Assembly: GCF_910594985.1 (NCBI RefSeq)
Contig: NZ_CAJVCE010000001.1
Coordinates: forward strand, 186,001-250,000
From: Paenibacillus allorhizosphaerae
GTDB lineage: Bacteria; Bacillota; Bacilli; Paenibacillales; NBRC-103111
DNA length: 64,000 nt
Direction: 5' to 3'
The notes beneath the pieces were generated by a model. It was given only the letters and a program-made list of their open reading frames with translations, did no database searches and was not told the origin of the DNA. The translations under genes were made by a program, and so were the position numbers. Below, one piece after another: positions 18,574-27,505 of the stretch (its first letter is position 1; every line of letters starts with the position of its first letter).

Positions 18574-19797
18574 CTACGCCTTACTCTCCATTCCTTCCGG
18601 CCGGTTGCGAAATTTGCGATCGGATGGGAGCAGGAAGCCGATGACGCCGAACAGCGGCATAAATGTACAAGCGACGATGACGGCGGAAAGACTCGTCAAA
18701 TCGATCATCGCGCCGACAACAACCGTGCCGATGGCACCCATTCCGAAGGCAAGACCGGTAATGAGACCGGATACCATGCCAATCTTTCCAGGCACCAGCT
18801 CTTGAACGTATACTACCGTAACCGAGAAGCTGCTATGATTAATAAGTCCTAGCATCATAAGCAGCGGATACAGCCACAGCTCGCCGGCGTATGGAAGCAG
18901 AATGCCGAACGGCGCAGCTCCCAGCACGGATAACAGCATAACGGCTTTCCGCCCGATGCGGTCCGACAGCGGACCGCCAAGAAACGTCCCCACAATGCCC
19001 GCTCCCGCGTAGAGGAAAATATACATCTGCGCCTCCGGGACGGACATCCGGAATTGCTCCATCAAATAAAAGACGAAATACGTCCCTACACTGGACCCGA
19101 AGAGCGATCTGGCAAACGCGATCAAGATGATGACAACGATCGCTCCGACAACTCGCTGCTGCTGAACATTCACTCCCTCGGCGTCGGACTTGCTTTTCGT
19201 TCCTCTCGAAGAAAGCAGCAAGCGGTCCTTATACCAGCGGGCTACCCACATTTGGAGTGCCGCCCCGGCCGCAGCGACCAAGGTGAACCAAACCGCTCCC
19301 TTTTGCCCGAACGGATAAAAGATAAGCGCCGTCATCAGCGGAGCCATCGCGCTGCCCGCATTGCCGCCGACTTGAAATAGCGATTGCGCGAAGCCTCTCT
19401 TCGAACCGGCGGCGAGGTAAGCGATCCTTGCACCTTCCGGATGAAACATAGCCGAAGCCGTGCCTACGAGTATAACGGAACAGAGTACCGCAACATAACC
19501 TGGTGCATAAGCGAGCCCCAGCATGCCGAACAAGGAAAGCAGCATGCCGGATGGCAAAATGTACGGCGTCGGCCGCGTATCCGCGAATGCGCCGACAAAG
19601 GGCTGCATCACGGAGGAAGAGAAATAAAGAATGAACGTGATCAAGCCGAGCTGCGTGTAGGACAAATGCAGCGAATCCCGCAGGATCGGGTAAGAAGCCG
19701 GGATAACGGCTTGCAAGGAATCGTTGATCAAATGAGCGATGCTAATGACGAGCAGAATCGGATAAACCGTCGGGTTCGGGTTACGTTCAGTCGGCAT
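18574..19797 (-). CDS. MFS transporter (fosmidomycin-resistance-like family)
   Basis: This 407-residue integral membrane protein has about 12 hydrophobic segments. The start MPTERNPNPTVYPILLVISI with HLINDSLQAVIPASYPILRD resembles the Fsr subgroup of the major facilitator family. The conserved inter-helix motif GPLSDRIGRKAVM is present near residue 255. AAGGAG lies 11 bases before the ATG. Fsr proteins export drugs, but the location between ThuA and Gfo/Idh/MocA genes suggests a sugar derivative or metabolite as cargo; this is inference. Confidence 0.87.
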   Translation of the reverse strand: MPTERNPNPTVYPILLVISIAHLINDSLQAVIPASYPILRDSLHLSYTQLGLITFILYFSSSVMQPFVGAFADTRPTPYILPSGMLLSLFGMLGLAYAPGYVAVLCSVILVGTASAMFHPEGARIAYLAAGSKRGFAQSLFQVGGNAGSAMAPLMTALIFYPFGQKGAVWFTLVAAAGAALQMWVARWYKDRLLLSSRGTKSKSDAEGVNVQQQRVVGAIVVIILIAFARSLFGSSVGTYFVFYLMEQFRMSVPEAQMYIFLYAGAGIVGTFLGGPLSDRIGRKAVMLLSVLGAAPFGILLPYAGELWLYPLLMMLGLINHSSFSVTVVYVQELVPGKIGMVSGLITGLAFGMGAIGTVVVGAMIDLTSLSAVIVACTFMPLFGVIGFLLPSDRKFRNRPEGMESKA

Positions 19798-19837
19798 AAA
19801 GCCCGGTTCTCCTTACGGATTTCATGTCATAACCCAT

Positions 19838-20605
19838 TTACTCGACCCGGTTGCCGCGGCCGTCGCGGACAAATCCGTCAATCGGCTCGATCGAACGTAC
19901 ATTTCCGCTCGTCACATCCGGCGGAGACGCCAGAGGCGCTGTCCAGCGCGTCGCGTTCTCGATAATTTTGAGCACGTTGCCGTTATAGTACGAAGGGTAT
20001 TCCTCGTGGCCGGGCCGGAAATAGAACAGCCTCCCCCTGCCCCGCGTATACGTAATCCCGCTACGGAAAATTTCGCCGCCTTCAAACCAGCTTGCTAGAA
20101 TAAGCTCGTCGGGCTCCGGAATATCCCAATATTCGCCGTACATTTCCTCCTCTGGCAGCTCGAAATACTCAGGAACGCCGTCGACAATGGGATGCCCCGT
20201 CTTAAGTACCCACAGCCGTTCCTTCTCATGCGCTTCCCGCCATTTGTGGCCGCCGGCCGTACCCATGAGTCTTTTGAACAATTTCGAGCCAGCGGAGGAG
20301 TGCAGAAAAATCGTCCCCATTCCGGCGATCACGCGCCTATACATCTTGTCGACCAGATCGTCGGGCACCTCGCCATGCTTCAAGTGCGACCACCAAATCA
20401 GCACGTCCGTCCGTTCGATGACCTCGTCCGGTAGTCCGTGCTCCGGATCATACAGCGTCGCTGTCCGAACCTCCATGTCCGGCTGCTTTTGCAAATGGTT
20501 CGCGATGACCTGGTGAATGCCTTCCGGATACACTGCCTTAATGTTATCCTGGTGCTGCTCGTGCCAAAACTCGTTCCAAACCGTCACTTGTATTTTCTTA
20601 GACAT
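19838..20605 (-). CDS. ThuA-domain protein (trehalose-utilisation-like), copy 2
   Basis: This 255-residue ThuA-fold protein is closely related to the product of 16527-17303. Shared segments include VTVWNEFWHEQHQD/ITIWNEFYHEQR, LIWWSHLKHGEVPDD, SKLFKRLMGTAGGHKWREAH and FYFRPGHEEYPSYYN. It has no signal peptide. It lies 40 bp upstream of the MFS gene and 18 bp downstream of the MATE gene, inside the same probable transcript. Two such close copies in one operon suggest recent duplication, or division of labour over two related keto-sugars. Confidence 0.88.
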   Translation of the reverse strand: MSKKIQVTVWNEFWHEQHQDNIKAVYPEGIHQVIANHLQKQPDMEVRTATLYDPEHGLPDEVIERTDVLIWWSHLKHGEVPDDLVDKMYRRVIAGMGTIFLHSSAGSKLFKRLMGTAGGHKWREAHEKERLWVLKTGHPIVDGVPEYFELPEEEMYGEYWDIPEPDELILASWFEGGEIFRSGITYTRGRGRLFYFRPGHEEYPSYYNGNVLKIIENATRWTAPLASPPDVTSGNVRSIEPIDGFVRDGRGNRVE

Positions 20606-20623
20606 CGCCGCATACCCCTTTCC

Positions 20624-22027
20624 TTACGTTTCGATCTCCGAGCGTACGCTTGTTGTCGCATTGTTCTGCCCGTTCCATGGTCCGAATCCCCACATCGCCC
20701 TCTTTTGCCGCCAACGCATAATATAAAGCGCTCCCCGGACATATTCGTCCAGCGTCATGGCCGCGTAAATACCAAGCAGCCCCCAATGCAGCGAGATGCC
20801 GAATACGTACGTCAGTCCGACCGAAACGGCCCACATGGACGAAACGCCGACCACCGCGATAAAACGGGTATCGCCGATCGCGCTAAGCGAGCTGATGAAC
20901 GTGTTGCACACCATTTTGGCGGGCTGCAGGATCAAGTTCATGAGTAAGACGGAAACCCCTAATACGAGGATGTCGTTGTCCGATGTGAACCATTGCAAAA
21001 TCACCCTTCCGAAAGCGACCAGCAATACGGTGTTGACCATGACGACGGCGAGCCCCGTTCTCAGCACCCGCCAAGCCGTTTCATATGTCTCGGATAGCCG
21101 TGCAGCACCGTAAAGCTGGGCGATTTGAATTTGTCCGGCCATCGATAATGACATCCCCAGCAAAAAACAAAACGATTCCAATGTATTCAAATAAGTTCTG
21201 GCAGCTAATTCCGTTGCACCAATCGAGGCGATGAGCGCGAATATCGTAATTTGCGAGAACGTCCACGAAGCTCCGTTAATCGACATCGGCCAGCCGATGC
21301 GCAGCACTTCCTTGAGCAGCGGCCACCGGAACAAATTGTAATCGCGCCGCTTGATGGGCTCCGAGAAGGCGCTGCGCAGTACATACAGCAAGACGATCAC
21401 GGCAAGTCCGCGGCTCATGACTGTAGACAGCGCAACCCCATACAGTCCCCATTGCGGAAATCCGAGCGCACCGAAAATAAACAAGTAATTAAAAAAGACA
21501 TGGACGATATTCATTCCGATTGAAATATACATAGGGCTTTTGGTATTGCCGGTATTGCGGATGATCGTGCTTAAAGCTAGCATCAGGCTCGTAAACATCG
21601 TGCCGCTTCCGACAACCGATATATAAGTAACGGCCAAGGGTTGAAGCTCCATCGGGATTTGCAGCCATGCCGAAACCAGGTGCGCACCGAAATAAAGAAA
21701 CGCGCTCACGATAATGCCGAGCCCGAAAGTGATCTGCAGCGTCATGACCGCTACGGTCCTGGCGTCTTGTTCCTGTCCGGCCCCTATTTTCTGTGCAATG
21801 AGTACCCCTGCACCGCTCGTGATCATCATAAACAAAATGATAGCCGACATGAAAAATTGATTGCTGATCCCAACAACCGCTACGGCATGGTCGGAAATTC
21901 GGCTCACCATAAGCGTATCGGCGGTTCCGATCATGAATTGCAGCAGCATCTCAATCATGATGGGCCAGGCAAGCACCCAGAGGGACAACTTGGTGTGTTT
22001 CTTCGTCGTCATCGGTCGCTTCCTCAT
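20624..22027 (-). CDS. MATE family multidrug/metabolite exporter
   Basis: This 467-residue membrane protein has 12 predicted hydrophobic helices in two repeats. The MATE features LAWPIMIEMLLQFMIGTADT and DHAVAVVGISNQFF stand at the N-terminus. It would export organic compounds using a sodium or proton gradient. A second in-frame ATG at 22012 is also possible; neither start has a strong ribosome binding site. It is embedded between a PhyH oxygenase gene and ThuA copy 2, so it may remove a toxic aglycone or a product of the pathway; this is inference. Confidence 0.9.
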   Translation of the reverse strand: MRKRPMTTKKHTKLSLWVLAWPIMIEMLLQFMIGTADTLMVSRISDHAVAVVGISNQFFMSAIILFMMITSGAGVLIAQKIGAGQEQDARTVAVMTLQITFGLGIIVSAFLYFGAHLVSAWLQIPMELQPLAVTYISVVGSGTMFTSLMLALSTIIRNTGNTKSPMYISIGMNIVHVFFNYLFIFGALGFPQWGLYGVALSTVMSRGLAVIVLLYVLRSAFSEPIKRRDYNLFRWPLLKEVLRIGWPMSINGASWTFSQITIFALIASIGATELAARTYLNTLESFCFLLGMSLSMAGQIQIAQLYGAARLSETYETAWRVLRTGLAVVMVNTVLLVAFGRVILQWFTSDNDILVLGVSVLLMNLILQPAKMVCNTFISSLSAIGDTRFIAVVGVSSMWAVSVGLTYVFGISLHWGLLGIYAAMTLDEYVRGALYIMRWRQKRAMWGFGPWNGQNNATTSVRSEIET

Positions 22028-22098
22028 TCGTATTCAAATCGCAAACACCTCCCCAAATCGCCCAGCCCATTCAGGGAGATGCCTGCTTTATTAAAAAT

Positions 22099-22827
22099 CT
22101 ATTCTACGTAAACGTACTGATCGCGCAAATAAGGATGATACGTAGGATCCAGAATTTCCTTTTGCTCCTGCGTGAGCATCTCAAGCAATTCCGGCGTACG
22201 GTCATATTTCCTCCATGCGATCATGAGCGGAGCGTACTTATACAGGAACGATCGTCTTTGCTGTTGCCCCTGCCACGGGAAGGTGCCGTGCGTCAGCGCC
22301 TCCGTGAAGATCAGCAGATCCCCTGCCTTCTGCGGCACATGAATCGTCGGTCCGATTTCATCATAATGCCTGTATTCCTCCGGCAGCTTAAAGCTCGCTT
22401 TATGGCTTCCGGGTACGCAGCAGAAACCACCGTCTTCCGGCCCGATATCCGATAGAGCGAACGAATACACCGTCAGCCCGCTGTATACGCGGTCATTCTG
22501 AACATAATAAAATTGTCCGGGATCGAACGGGTTGTTCCCGCCATGAAGCTGCAGCGGCTTGTCGCCCTTATTATGGATAATCGCGTACTCGTGATCGAGC
22601 CGGTAGTGTCGTCCGAACATGGCCTTCAGATACGGTTTGGTATTCGGATGATTTATCAAACTCCGGAATCCGGGTTCCTCCCACATCAGGAAGTTCCGGA
22701 TCGGCTCGCCGGCCGCCTGTTTTTCGTCGATCGCCCGGTTCATTGCAGCGAGTTCTTCCTTGCTTAAGACGTTCTCCACGAGAAGATAACCTTGAATGTC
22801 GAACAAATATTTTTCTTTGCTATTCAT
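22099..22827 (-). CDS. Phytanoyl-CoA dioxygenase (PhyH) family protein
   Basis: This 242-residue protein is of the Fe(II)/2-oxoglutarate oxygenase PhyH family. Family segments are GYLLVENVLSKEELAAMNRA, EDGGFCCVPGSHKASF and DLLIFTEALTHGTFPW, the last giving the distal iron histidine. At the place where the HxD iron motif is expected the sequence reads LQLHGGNNP (about residues 93-100), so the aspartate seems missing and iron binding may differ. GGAGGG lies six bases before the ATG. It sits between the GH29-like genes and the MATE gene. It might hydroxylate a sugar or aglycone, or be non-catalytic. Confidence 0.85.
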   Translation of the reverse strand: MNSKEKYLFDIQGYLLVENVLSKEELAAMNRAIDEKQAAGEPIRNFLMWEEPGFRSLINHPNTKPYLKAMFGRHYRLDHEYAIIHNKGDKPLQLHGGNNPFDPGQFYYVQNDRVYSGLTVYSFALSDIGPEDGGFCCVPGSHKASFKLPEEYRHYDEIGPTIHVPQKAGDLLIFTEALTHGTFPWQGQQQRRSFLYKYAPLMIAWRKYDRTPELLEMLTQEQKEILDPTYHPYLRDQYVYVE

Positions 22828-22847
22828 TTGAAACCCTCCATTCGTTG

Positions 22848-23834
22848 TTATCGTACGGCTGCCGACGACAGCCCTGCATGTAAAGCCTTTAATTGCTCCA
22901 TAAACGGCTGCTCGATCAGCCCGTCATGCGATATGGGCACATCCCAGGTGACGACACCCTCGCTGTCGTTGACATGTTTCGTGTAGCCGATGACGAACTC
23001 GTCCGGAAGGCTCGGTTCGCCCTGCCCCCAATCGGATCCGAGGAAGCTTAATATGTGATACTGCCTGCCCTCGAGCCACCGCTCCTGCTGCCCGACGGGG
23101 AATGACCGGATGACTTCCCCTCCGATATAATCTTCATGCTCCGTGCGGTGCGAGATGACCGGCACGATGACCCCCGGATTGAAAGCGACGATGCTGTCCG
23201 GATTGCCGGCTCTCATGGCTGCCGCGAAGCTTTCGAAATTCGGTGCGTCCGGGAACCGGTACATCTCGTCGGCGAAGTAGCAGCCGTCGATCCACCACCC
23301 GTTCACCTTGTTTCCCCAGCGCAACGACCATTCGGCAATGACGGCCTCCCATCTCCGCTGAAATTCCGCAAGCCTTTTGCCCGTACGCTGCCGATTGTGA
23401 CGGTTTCCCGTACCGGGAATGTAGCCGTTCTCCCACTCCAGCTTTTCCATCGCAATCGGGTCCCGGTCCGGCGCACCGCTCGGCAAATAGACAAGCAGCC
23501 TGATGCCCTTAACGGCTAATGCGTCCGCCAAATCGTTGACCAAATCCCTTTTGGAGCATTTGCTTGGCTCTATGCCGACGATGGAATCATACGTTTCGTT
23601 AGGAGCGCAGTAGTGGCCTGTATTTTGGCCGAGAGTGAGATAAAAGTACTTGGCCCCAACGCTGTCCAGCTGGGAAGCGAGCCCTTCCACATCGAAGCGA
23701 TCCACCCGTTCGTTCCACTGCCCGGCAGACAACGTGCTTCCTGCCGCGGCATCCTTCGGGGGTTTGGGCAAGTAGTGGCAAAACACCCCCCATTTCGCTT
23801 CTTTAAACCAGTCGACACTTCTCCTCGTTTCCAT
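22848..23834 (-). CDS. GH29-like (alpha-L-fucosidase-related) protein, copy A
   Basis: This 328-residue TIM-barrel protein resembles the catalytic domain of family 29 fucosidases. Recognisable segments are DWFKEAKWGVFCHYLPKPP, FYLTLGQNTGHYCAPNETYD, IRLLVYLPSGAPDRD and the strand WWIDGCYF, whose aspartate is in the nucleophile position. It lacks a signal peptide and the C-terminal beta-sandwich of classical fucosidases, so it would act in the cytoplasm on imported oligosaccharides. It is a tandem paralogue of the protein at 23890-24951. Substrate specificity for fucose is not shown; the family match is by motif only. Confidence 0.78.
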   Translation of the reverse strand: METRRSVDWFKEAKWGVFCHYLPKPPKDAAAGSTLSAGQWNERVDRFDVEGLASQLDSVGAKYFYLTLGQNTGHYCAPNETYDSIVGIEPSKCSKRDLVNDLADALAVKGIRLLVYLPSGAPDRDPIAMEKLEWENGYIPGTGNRHNRQRTGKRLAEFQRRWEAVIAEWSLRWGNKVNGWWIDGCYFADEMYRFPDAPNFESFAAAMRAGNPDSIVAFNPGVIVPVISHRTEHEDYIGGEVIRSFPVGQQERWLEGRQYHILSFLGSDWGQGEPSLPDEFVIGYTKHVNDSEGVVTWDVPISHDGLIEQPFMEQLKALHAGLSSAAVR

Positions 23835-23889
23835 GCCACCCTTCCTTTCCGGCGGATCTTAGAATACTGCATGCGTCGAGAAAACTCTA

Positions 23890-24951
23890 TTAACTGCCAG
23901 ACACCGACAAACCTTGATTCAATGCCTGCAGCTGTTGGATGAACGATTCCGGTATACATCCGTCGTATGTAATCGGTACATCCCACGTTATGACGCCTTC
24001 ACGCTGCCGGACCAGCTTCGTATAACCGATCACAAGCTCGTTTCCAAACCGGGGATTTCCTTCCCCCCACGACAATCCGAGATAGCTTAAGACGTGGTAC
24101 TGCGCGCCGTCCACATAACGTCCCTGGTCTTGGCCGAATGGAACCGGCAGCACCTTCGAGATTTCTCCAGCCGTGTAATCTTCATGCTCCGTATGGGAGA
24201 TGACCGGCGTAAGGACACCGGGATTGAAGGCTACAATGCTGTCGGGATTGCCGGCTTTCAGCGCAGCCGTGAAGCTTTGGAAGTTCGGCGCATCCGGGTG
24301 GCGGTACATCTCGTCGGCAAAATAACAGCCGTCGATCCACCAGCCGCTCACCTTGTTCCCCCATCGCAAGGACCATTCCGTGATGACGGCTTCCCAGTTA
24401 TTCTGGAATTCCGCCAGCCTTTTGCCCGTCCTTACGCGCTCAAGCTTGCTCTGAGGCACGGCATTCCGGGTGCCTTTCTCGGTAGTGACGACAACGAGCT
24501 GCTTTGCTTCCGGGCTCCGGGGCTTTCCCCATCCGCCTTCGAAACCCCACTCCCAGCCCAGTCTCTCCATGGCGGTACGGTCCGCAGCCGGCGCGCCGCT
24601 CGGAAGATAAACAAGCAGCCTGATGCCCCGGCCGGCCAAAGCGTCGGACAGCTCGCCGATCAGATCCCGTCTGGAGCATTTGCTCGGATCGATACCGACG
24701 ATCGAGTCGTACGTTGCGTTCGGCGCGCAGTAATGTCCCGTATTTTGGCCGATCGTGATGAAGAAGTATGGGGCTCCCACGCTCTCCAATTGTGACGCGA
24801 GTCGTCCCACATCGAAGCTGTCGACACGACGGTTCCATTCCTCTGCCGTCAGATGCCTGCCTTCGTTCGTGCTCGGGGGAGTAGGCAAGTAGTGGCAGAA
24901 TACGCCCCACCCGGCTTCCTTGAACCAATCGGTATTCGTTCTTTCGCCCAT
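23890..24951 (-). CDS. GH29-like (alpha-L-fucosidase-related) protein, copy B
   Basis: This 353-residue protein is clearly homologous along its length to the downstream copy A. It has DWFKEAGWGVFCHYLPTPP, FFITIGQNTGHYCAPNATYD and VSGWWIDGCYFADEMYRHPD. It differs by an insertion of roughly 20 residues around position 140-160 (RSPEAKQLVVVTTEKGTRNA). There is no signal peptide. It lies 23 bp after the solute-binding protein gene, so it is probably made together with the transporter and cleaves the imported glycan inside the cell. Two copies may handle two linkages. Confidence 0.78.
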   Translation of the reverse strand: MGERTNTDWFKEAGWGVFCHYLPTPPSTNEGRHLTAEEWNRRVDSFDVGRLASQLESVGAPYFFITIGQNTGHYCAPNATYDSIVGIDPSKCSRRDLIGELSDALAGRGIRLLVYLPSGAPAADRTAMERLGWEWGFEGGWGKPRSPEAKQLVVVTTEKGTRNAVPQSKLERVRTGKRLAEFQNNWEAVITEWSLRWGNKVSGWWIDGCYFADEMYRHPDAPNFQSFTAALKAGNPDSIVAFNPGVLTPVISHTEHEDYTAGEISKVLPVPFGQDQGRYVDGAQYHVLSYLGLSWGEGNPRFGNELVIGYTKLVRQREGVITWDVPITYDGCIPESFIQQLQALNQGLSVSGS

Positions 24952-24974
24952 GTCGTTACCTGCCTTTCCTTTAT

Positions 24975-26582
24975 TTATTTTTTCATCGTCTTGTCATATT
25001 CCCGCTGCGCCACTTCCATCGTTTTTGCGCCGCCTGCTTTTTTCCATTCATCCACAAACTGGTCGAACTGGCCGACCGGACGCTTGCCGATAATGAAATC
25101 GACGTAGTTTTTGAGCGTCATCTGATCCAGTCTGTCCTTCACCTCGAAGTACTCCGGCATATCGACCGCAGCGAGAATGTCGTATTTCCCCTTGGCGACG
25201 GCTTCCGCATCTTTGCGCATCTGTCTCAAATTGCTCTTCGTCGCGTAAGGCGCCTGCATGTCGTAATCGTTGAAGGAGGTGCCGTATGCTTCGCCGATGC
25301 CGAATTTAATTCGTTCCTCTTCTTTATCGTAAGGCGGAATATATTCGAAATCGCCGCTTTCCGTTACACGATATGTTTTTCCCTTTTCTCCGTAGACAAG
25401 CGATTCATAAAATTGCGGGTTAAACGACCTTTCCTCGGCAATCTGGATATACCGGATCATCAGCTCGCGGTTTTTCTCCAGCGGCTTGCCGAACTGTACG
25501 CCCGAGCTTATAATCGGATTGCCCTGCGTCATGCCCTGTTTTCCGTCCGGTCCTTTCGGACCTGCAAGTAAAGTCCATTTGGCATTCGGATTGTTCTCTT
25601 TCGTTTTGTCATGGAGCAGTCCCGAGAAGAAAGCTTCCCTCGGCAAAAACCTCCACCACGAATCCTGCACCATGCCCACTTTCCCGGAAACGACTTTATC
25701 TTCGACGTTCGTTGACTTGTTGAGCACAAACTCGGGGTCGAGCAGATCCTCGGTGTACCACTTATTCAAGACGGTAAGCGCCTGTTTCGCTCCCGGCTGA
25801 ACGTCACCCCTGACGATTTTGCCGTTTTCCTCATAGAATGCGCCCGGATAGACGCCGAAAGCTCCAAATACGGAAGTGAAGATTTGCTCCAGGGAGTCGC
25901 TTCTGCCCGTTAGCCCATACGTATCCTTCTTGCCGTTGCCGTCCGGATCGTCGTTGCGGAATTTGCGCAGCGCGTTCTCCAGCTCATCGAGCGTTTCCGG
26001 TTTCTTCGTGATGCCGACTTTGTCCAGCCAATCCTGACGTATTCCGAGAACGCGCTGCGTCGGTCCCAGCGTCCAAATAATCGGCATAGAGTAGTTTTTG
26101 CCGTCGCGCCGGGTATACTTGAACGGATCGTCGCCCAGGTGCTTCTTTAGCCATGCCATATACTTCGGCGCATATTTTTGCAGCAGTTCTTCGGGTATTT
26201 CCGCAACCGCGCCTTCTCTGACCAGCTTGTTATAATCGGGAAAGCGCAAATCGCTCCATGTATTCGGAATTTCGCCTGAAGCGATTTTGAGAAAAATCGC
26301 GTCTTTTCTTGCGTTAACATCGTTTGGAATCGGCAGTAGCTCGATGTCTACATTGAATTTTTGCTTGATCAGGTTGTATGCGAACCCGTTAACGTTCATT
26401 TTGTCGAAGTTCGAGCTGTAATTGACCATTCTCAGCTTCTTGGCAAGCGAGCCTTCGTCCGGGCTCGGCGCGGTTCCGCCGGGAGACGAACCTTTGCCGC
26501 CGTCACCGGGTGCGGTGCAGCCGGCAATCAGGCCCGCAAGCAGCGCAGCGCTCGTGAATGCCGTTACGACTCTTTTTTTCAT
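24975..26582 (-). CDS. Extracellular solute-binding lipoprotein, LplA type
   Basis: This 535-residue binding lipoprotein belongs to an oligosaccharide ABC importer. The signal peptide ends at the lipobox LIAGC (cysteine 22), followed by a Gly/Ser/Pro-rich linker. The segments EIPNTWSDLRFPDYNKLVREG and RVLGIRQDWLDKVGITKKPE are typical of the large LplA-like binding proteins of Paenibacillus. GAAGGAGG precedes the ATG. The two permease genes lie directly upstream with 23 bp spacing, giving a full LplB-LplC-LplA importer; its ATPase (MsmX type) is presumably encoded elsewhere. Confidence 0.92.
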   Translation of the reverse strand: MKKRVVTAFTSAALLAGLIAGCTAPGDGGKGSSPGGTAPSPDEGSLAKKLRMVNYSSNFDKMNVNGFAYNLIKQKFNVDIELLPIPNDVNARKDAIFLKIASGEIPNTWSDLRFPDYNKLVREGAVAEIPEELLQKYAPKYMAWLKKHLGDDPFKYTRRDGKNYSMPIIWTLGPTQRVLGIRQDWLDKVGITKKPETLDELENALRKFRNDDPDGNGKKDTYGLTGRSDSLEQIFTSVFGAFGVYPGAFYEENGKIVRGDVQPGAKQALTVLNKWYTEDLLDPEFVLNKSTNVEDKVVSGKVGMVQDSWWRFLPREAFFSGLLHDKTKENNPNAKWTLLAGPKGPDGKQGMTQGNPIISSGVQFGKPLEKNRELMIRYIQIAEERSFNPQFYESLVYGEKGKTYRVTESGDFEYIPPYDKEEERIKFGIGEAYGTSFNDYDMQAPYATKSNLRQMRKDAEAVAKGKYDILAAVDMPEYFEVKDRLDQMTLKNYVDFIIGKRPVGQFDQFVDEWKKAGGAKTMEVAQREYDKTMKK

Positions 26583-26605
26583 AAGAAAGCCTCCTTCAAT
26601 GGAAA

Positions 26606-27505
26606 CTATCCTTTCACGGAGCCTAACATGATGCCTTTGACAAAATATTTTTGCACAAAAGGATAAACGACCAGCATCGGAATCATGGATAACATAATGA
26701 CCGTCGCCTGCAGCTGCCTGCCCGAAAACATGTTTCGCTGATCCACCTGGTTCAGCATCGCATTGAATTCATCCATGTTGTTGTCGACGATGATTTTGCG
26801 CAGCACAACCTGAAGCACCTGCTTATGCGGATCGGAGATGTAAATCAGGCTGTCGAACCACGCGTTCCAGTGGGTGACGGCCACCCATAAAGCGACCGTC
26901 GCGAGCACCGGTTTCGATAACGGGATAACGATTTTCCAGTAGATGAGAAAGTATCCCGCGCCGTCCACCTTCGCGGATTCTTCGAGGCCTTCCGGAATCG
27001 ACCTGAAAAAGTTCCGCATGATCAGCACATTGAACGCGCTGATAAGCGACGGCAATATGAGCGCCCAAACCGAGTTGTACAGCCCCAAGTTTTTGATCAG
27101 CAAGTAGTGCGGAATGAGCCCGCCGCTGAACAGCATGGTGAACAGAATCATCGCGGTAAACAAGCTGTTGAAAGGCAGCTCCTTCTTGGACAGCGCATAG
27201 GCGAACATGGACGTAAAAACCAGGCTTAGCACCACGCCGACGGCTGCGCGAACGACCGAATTGTAAAACCCCCACCATAACGATTTGTACTTCAGCGCGA
27301 CCAAATAACTGCCGAATGTCCATTGTTTCGGAAACAGCAACACCTCCGTTGAATAAAGTGCACTTCCTGAGCTTAACGAGATCACAACCTGGTTCCAGAA
27401 CGGAAACAAGGTGATGAACATGATGAGCAGTACGATCAAATAAAGAACGGCGTCGACCAGCATTTCCCCCAGCGGCGTTCTTCGGAAATAGGCAGTTCTC
27501 ACCAT
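26606..27505 (-). CDS. Carbohydrate ABC transporter permease, LplC/YtcP type
   Basis: This 299-residue membrane permease has six predicted helices. The start LGEMLVDAVLYLIVLLIMF, PHYLLIKNLGLYNSVWALIL and the coupling-loop signature ESAKVDGAGYFLIYWKIVIP (EAA motif) are those of the MalG-like partner. It begins seven bases inside the end of the lplB-like gene, so the two are translationally coupled. Together with LplB and the binding protein it imports an oligosaccharide. Confidence 0.93.
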   Translation of the reverse strand: MVRTAYFRRTPLGEMLVDAVLYLIVLLIMFITLFPFWNQVVISLSSGSALYSTEVLLFPKQWTFGSYLVALKYKSLWWGFYNSVVRAAVGVVLSLVFTSMFAYALSKKELPFNSLFTAMILFTMLFSGGLIPHYLLIKNLGLYNSVWALILPSLISAFNVLIMRNFFRSIPEGLEESAKVDGAGYFLIYWKIVIPLSKPVLATVALWVAVTHWNAWFDSLIYISDPHKQVLQVVLRKIIVDNNMDEFNAMLNQVDQRNMFSGRQLQATVIMLSMIPMLVVYPFVQKYFVKGIMLGSVKG

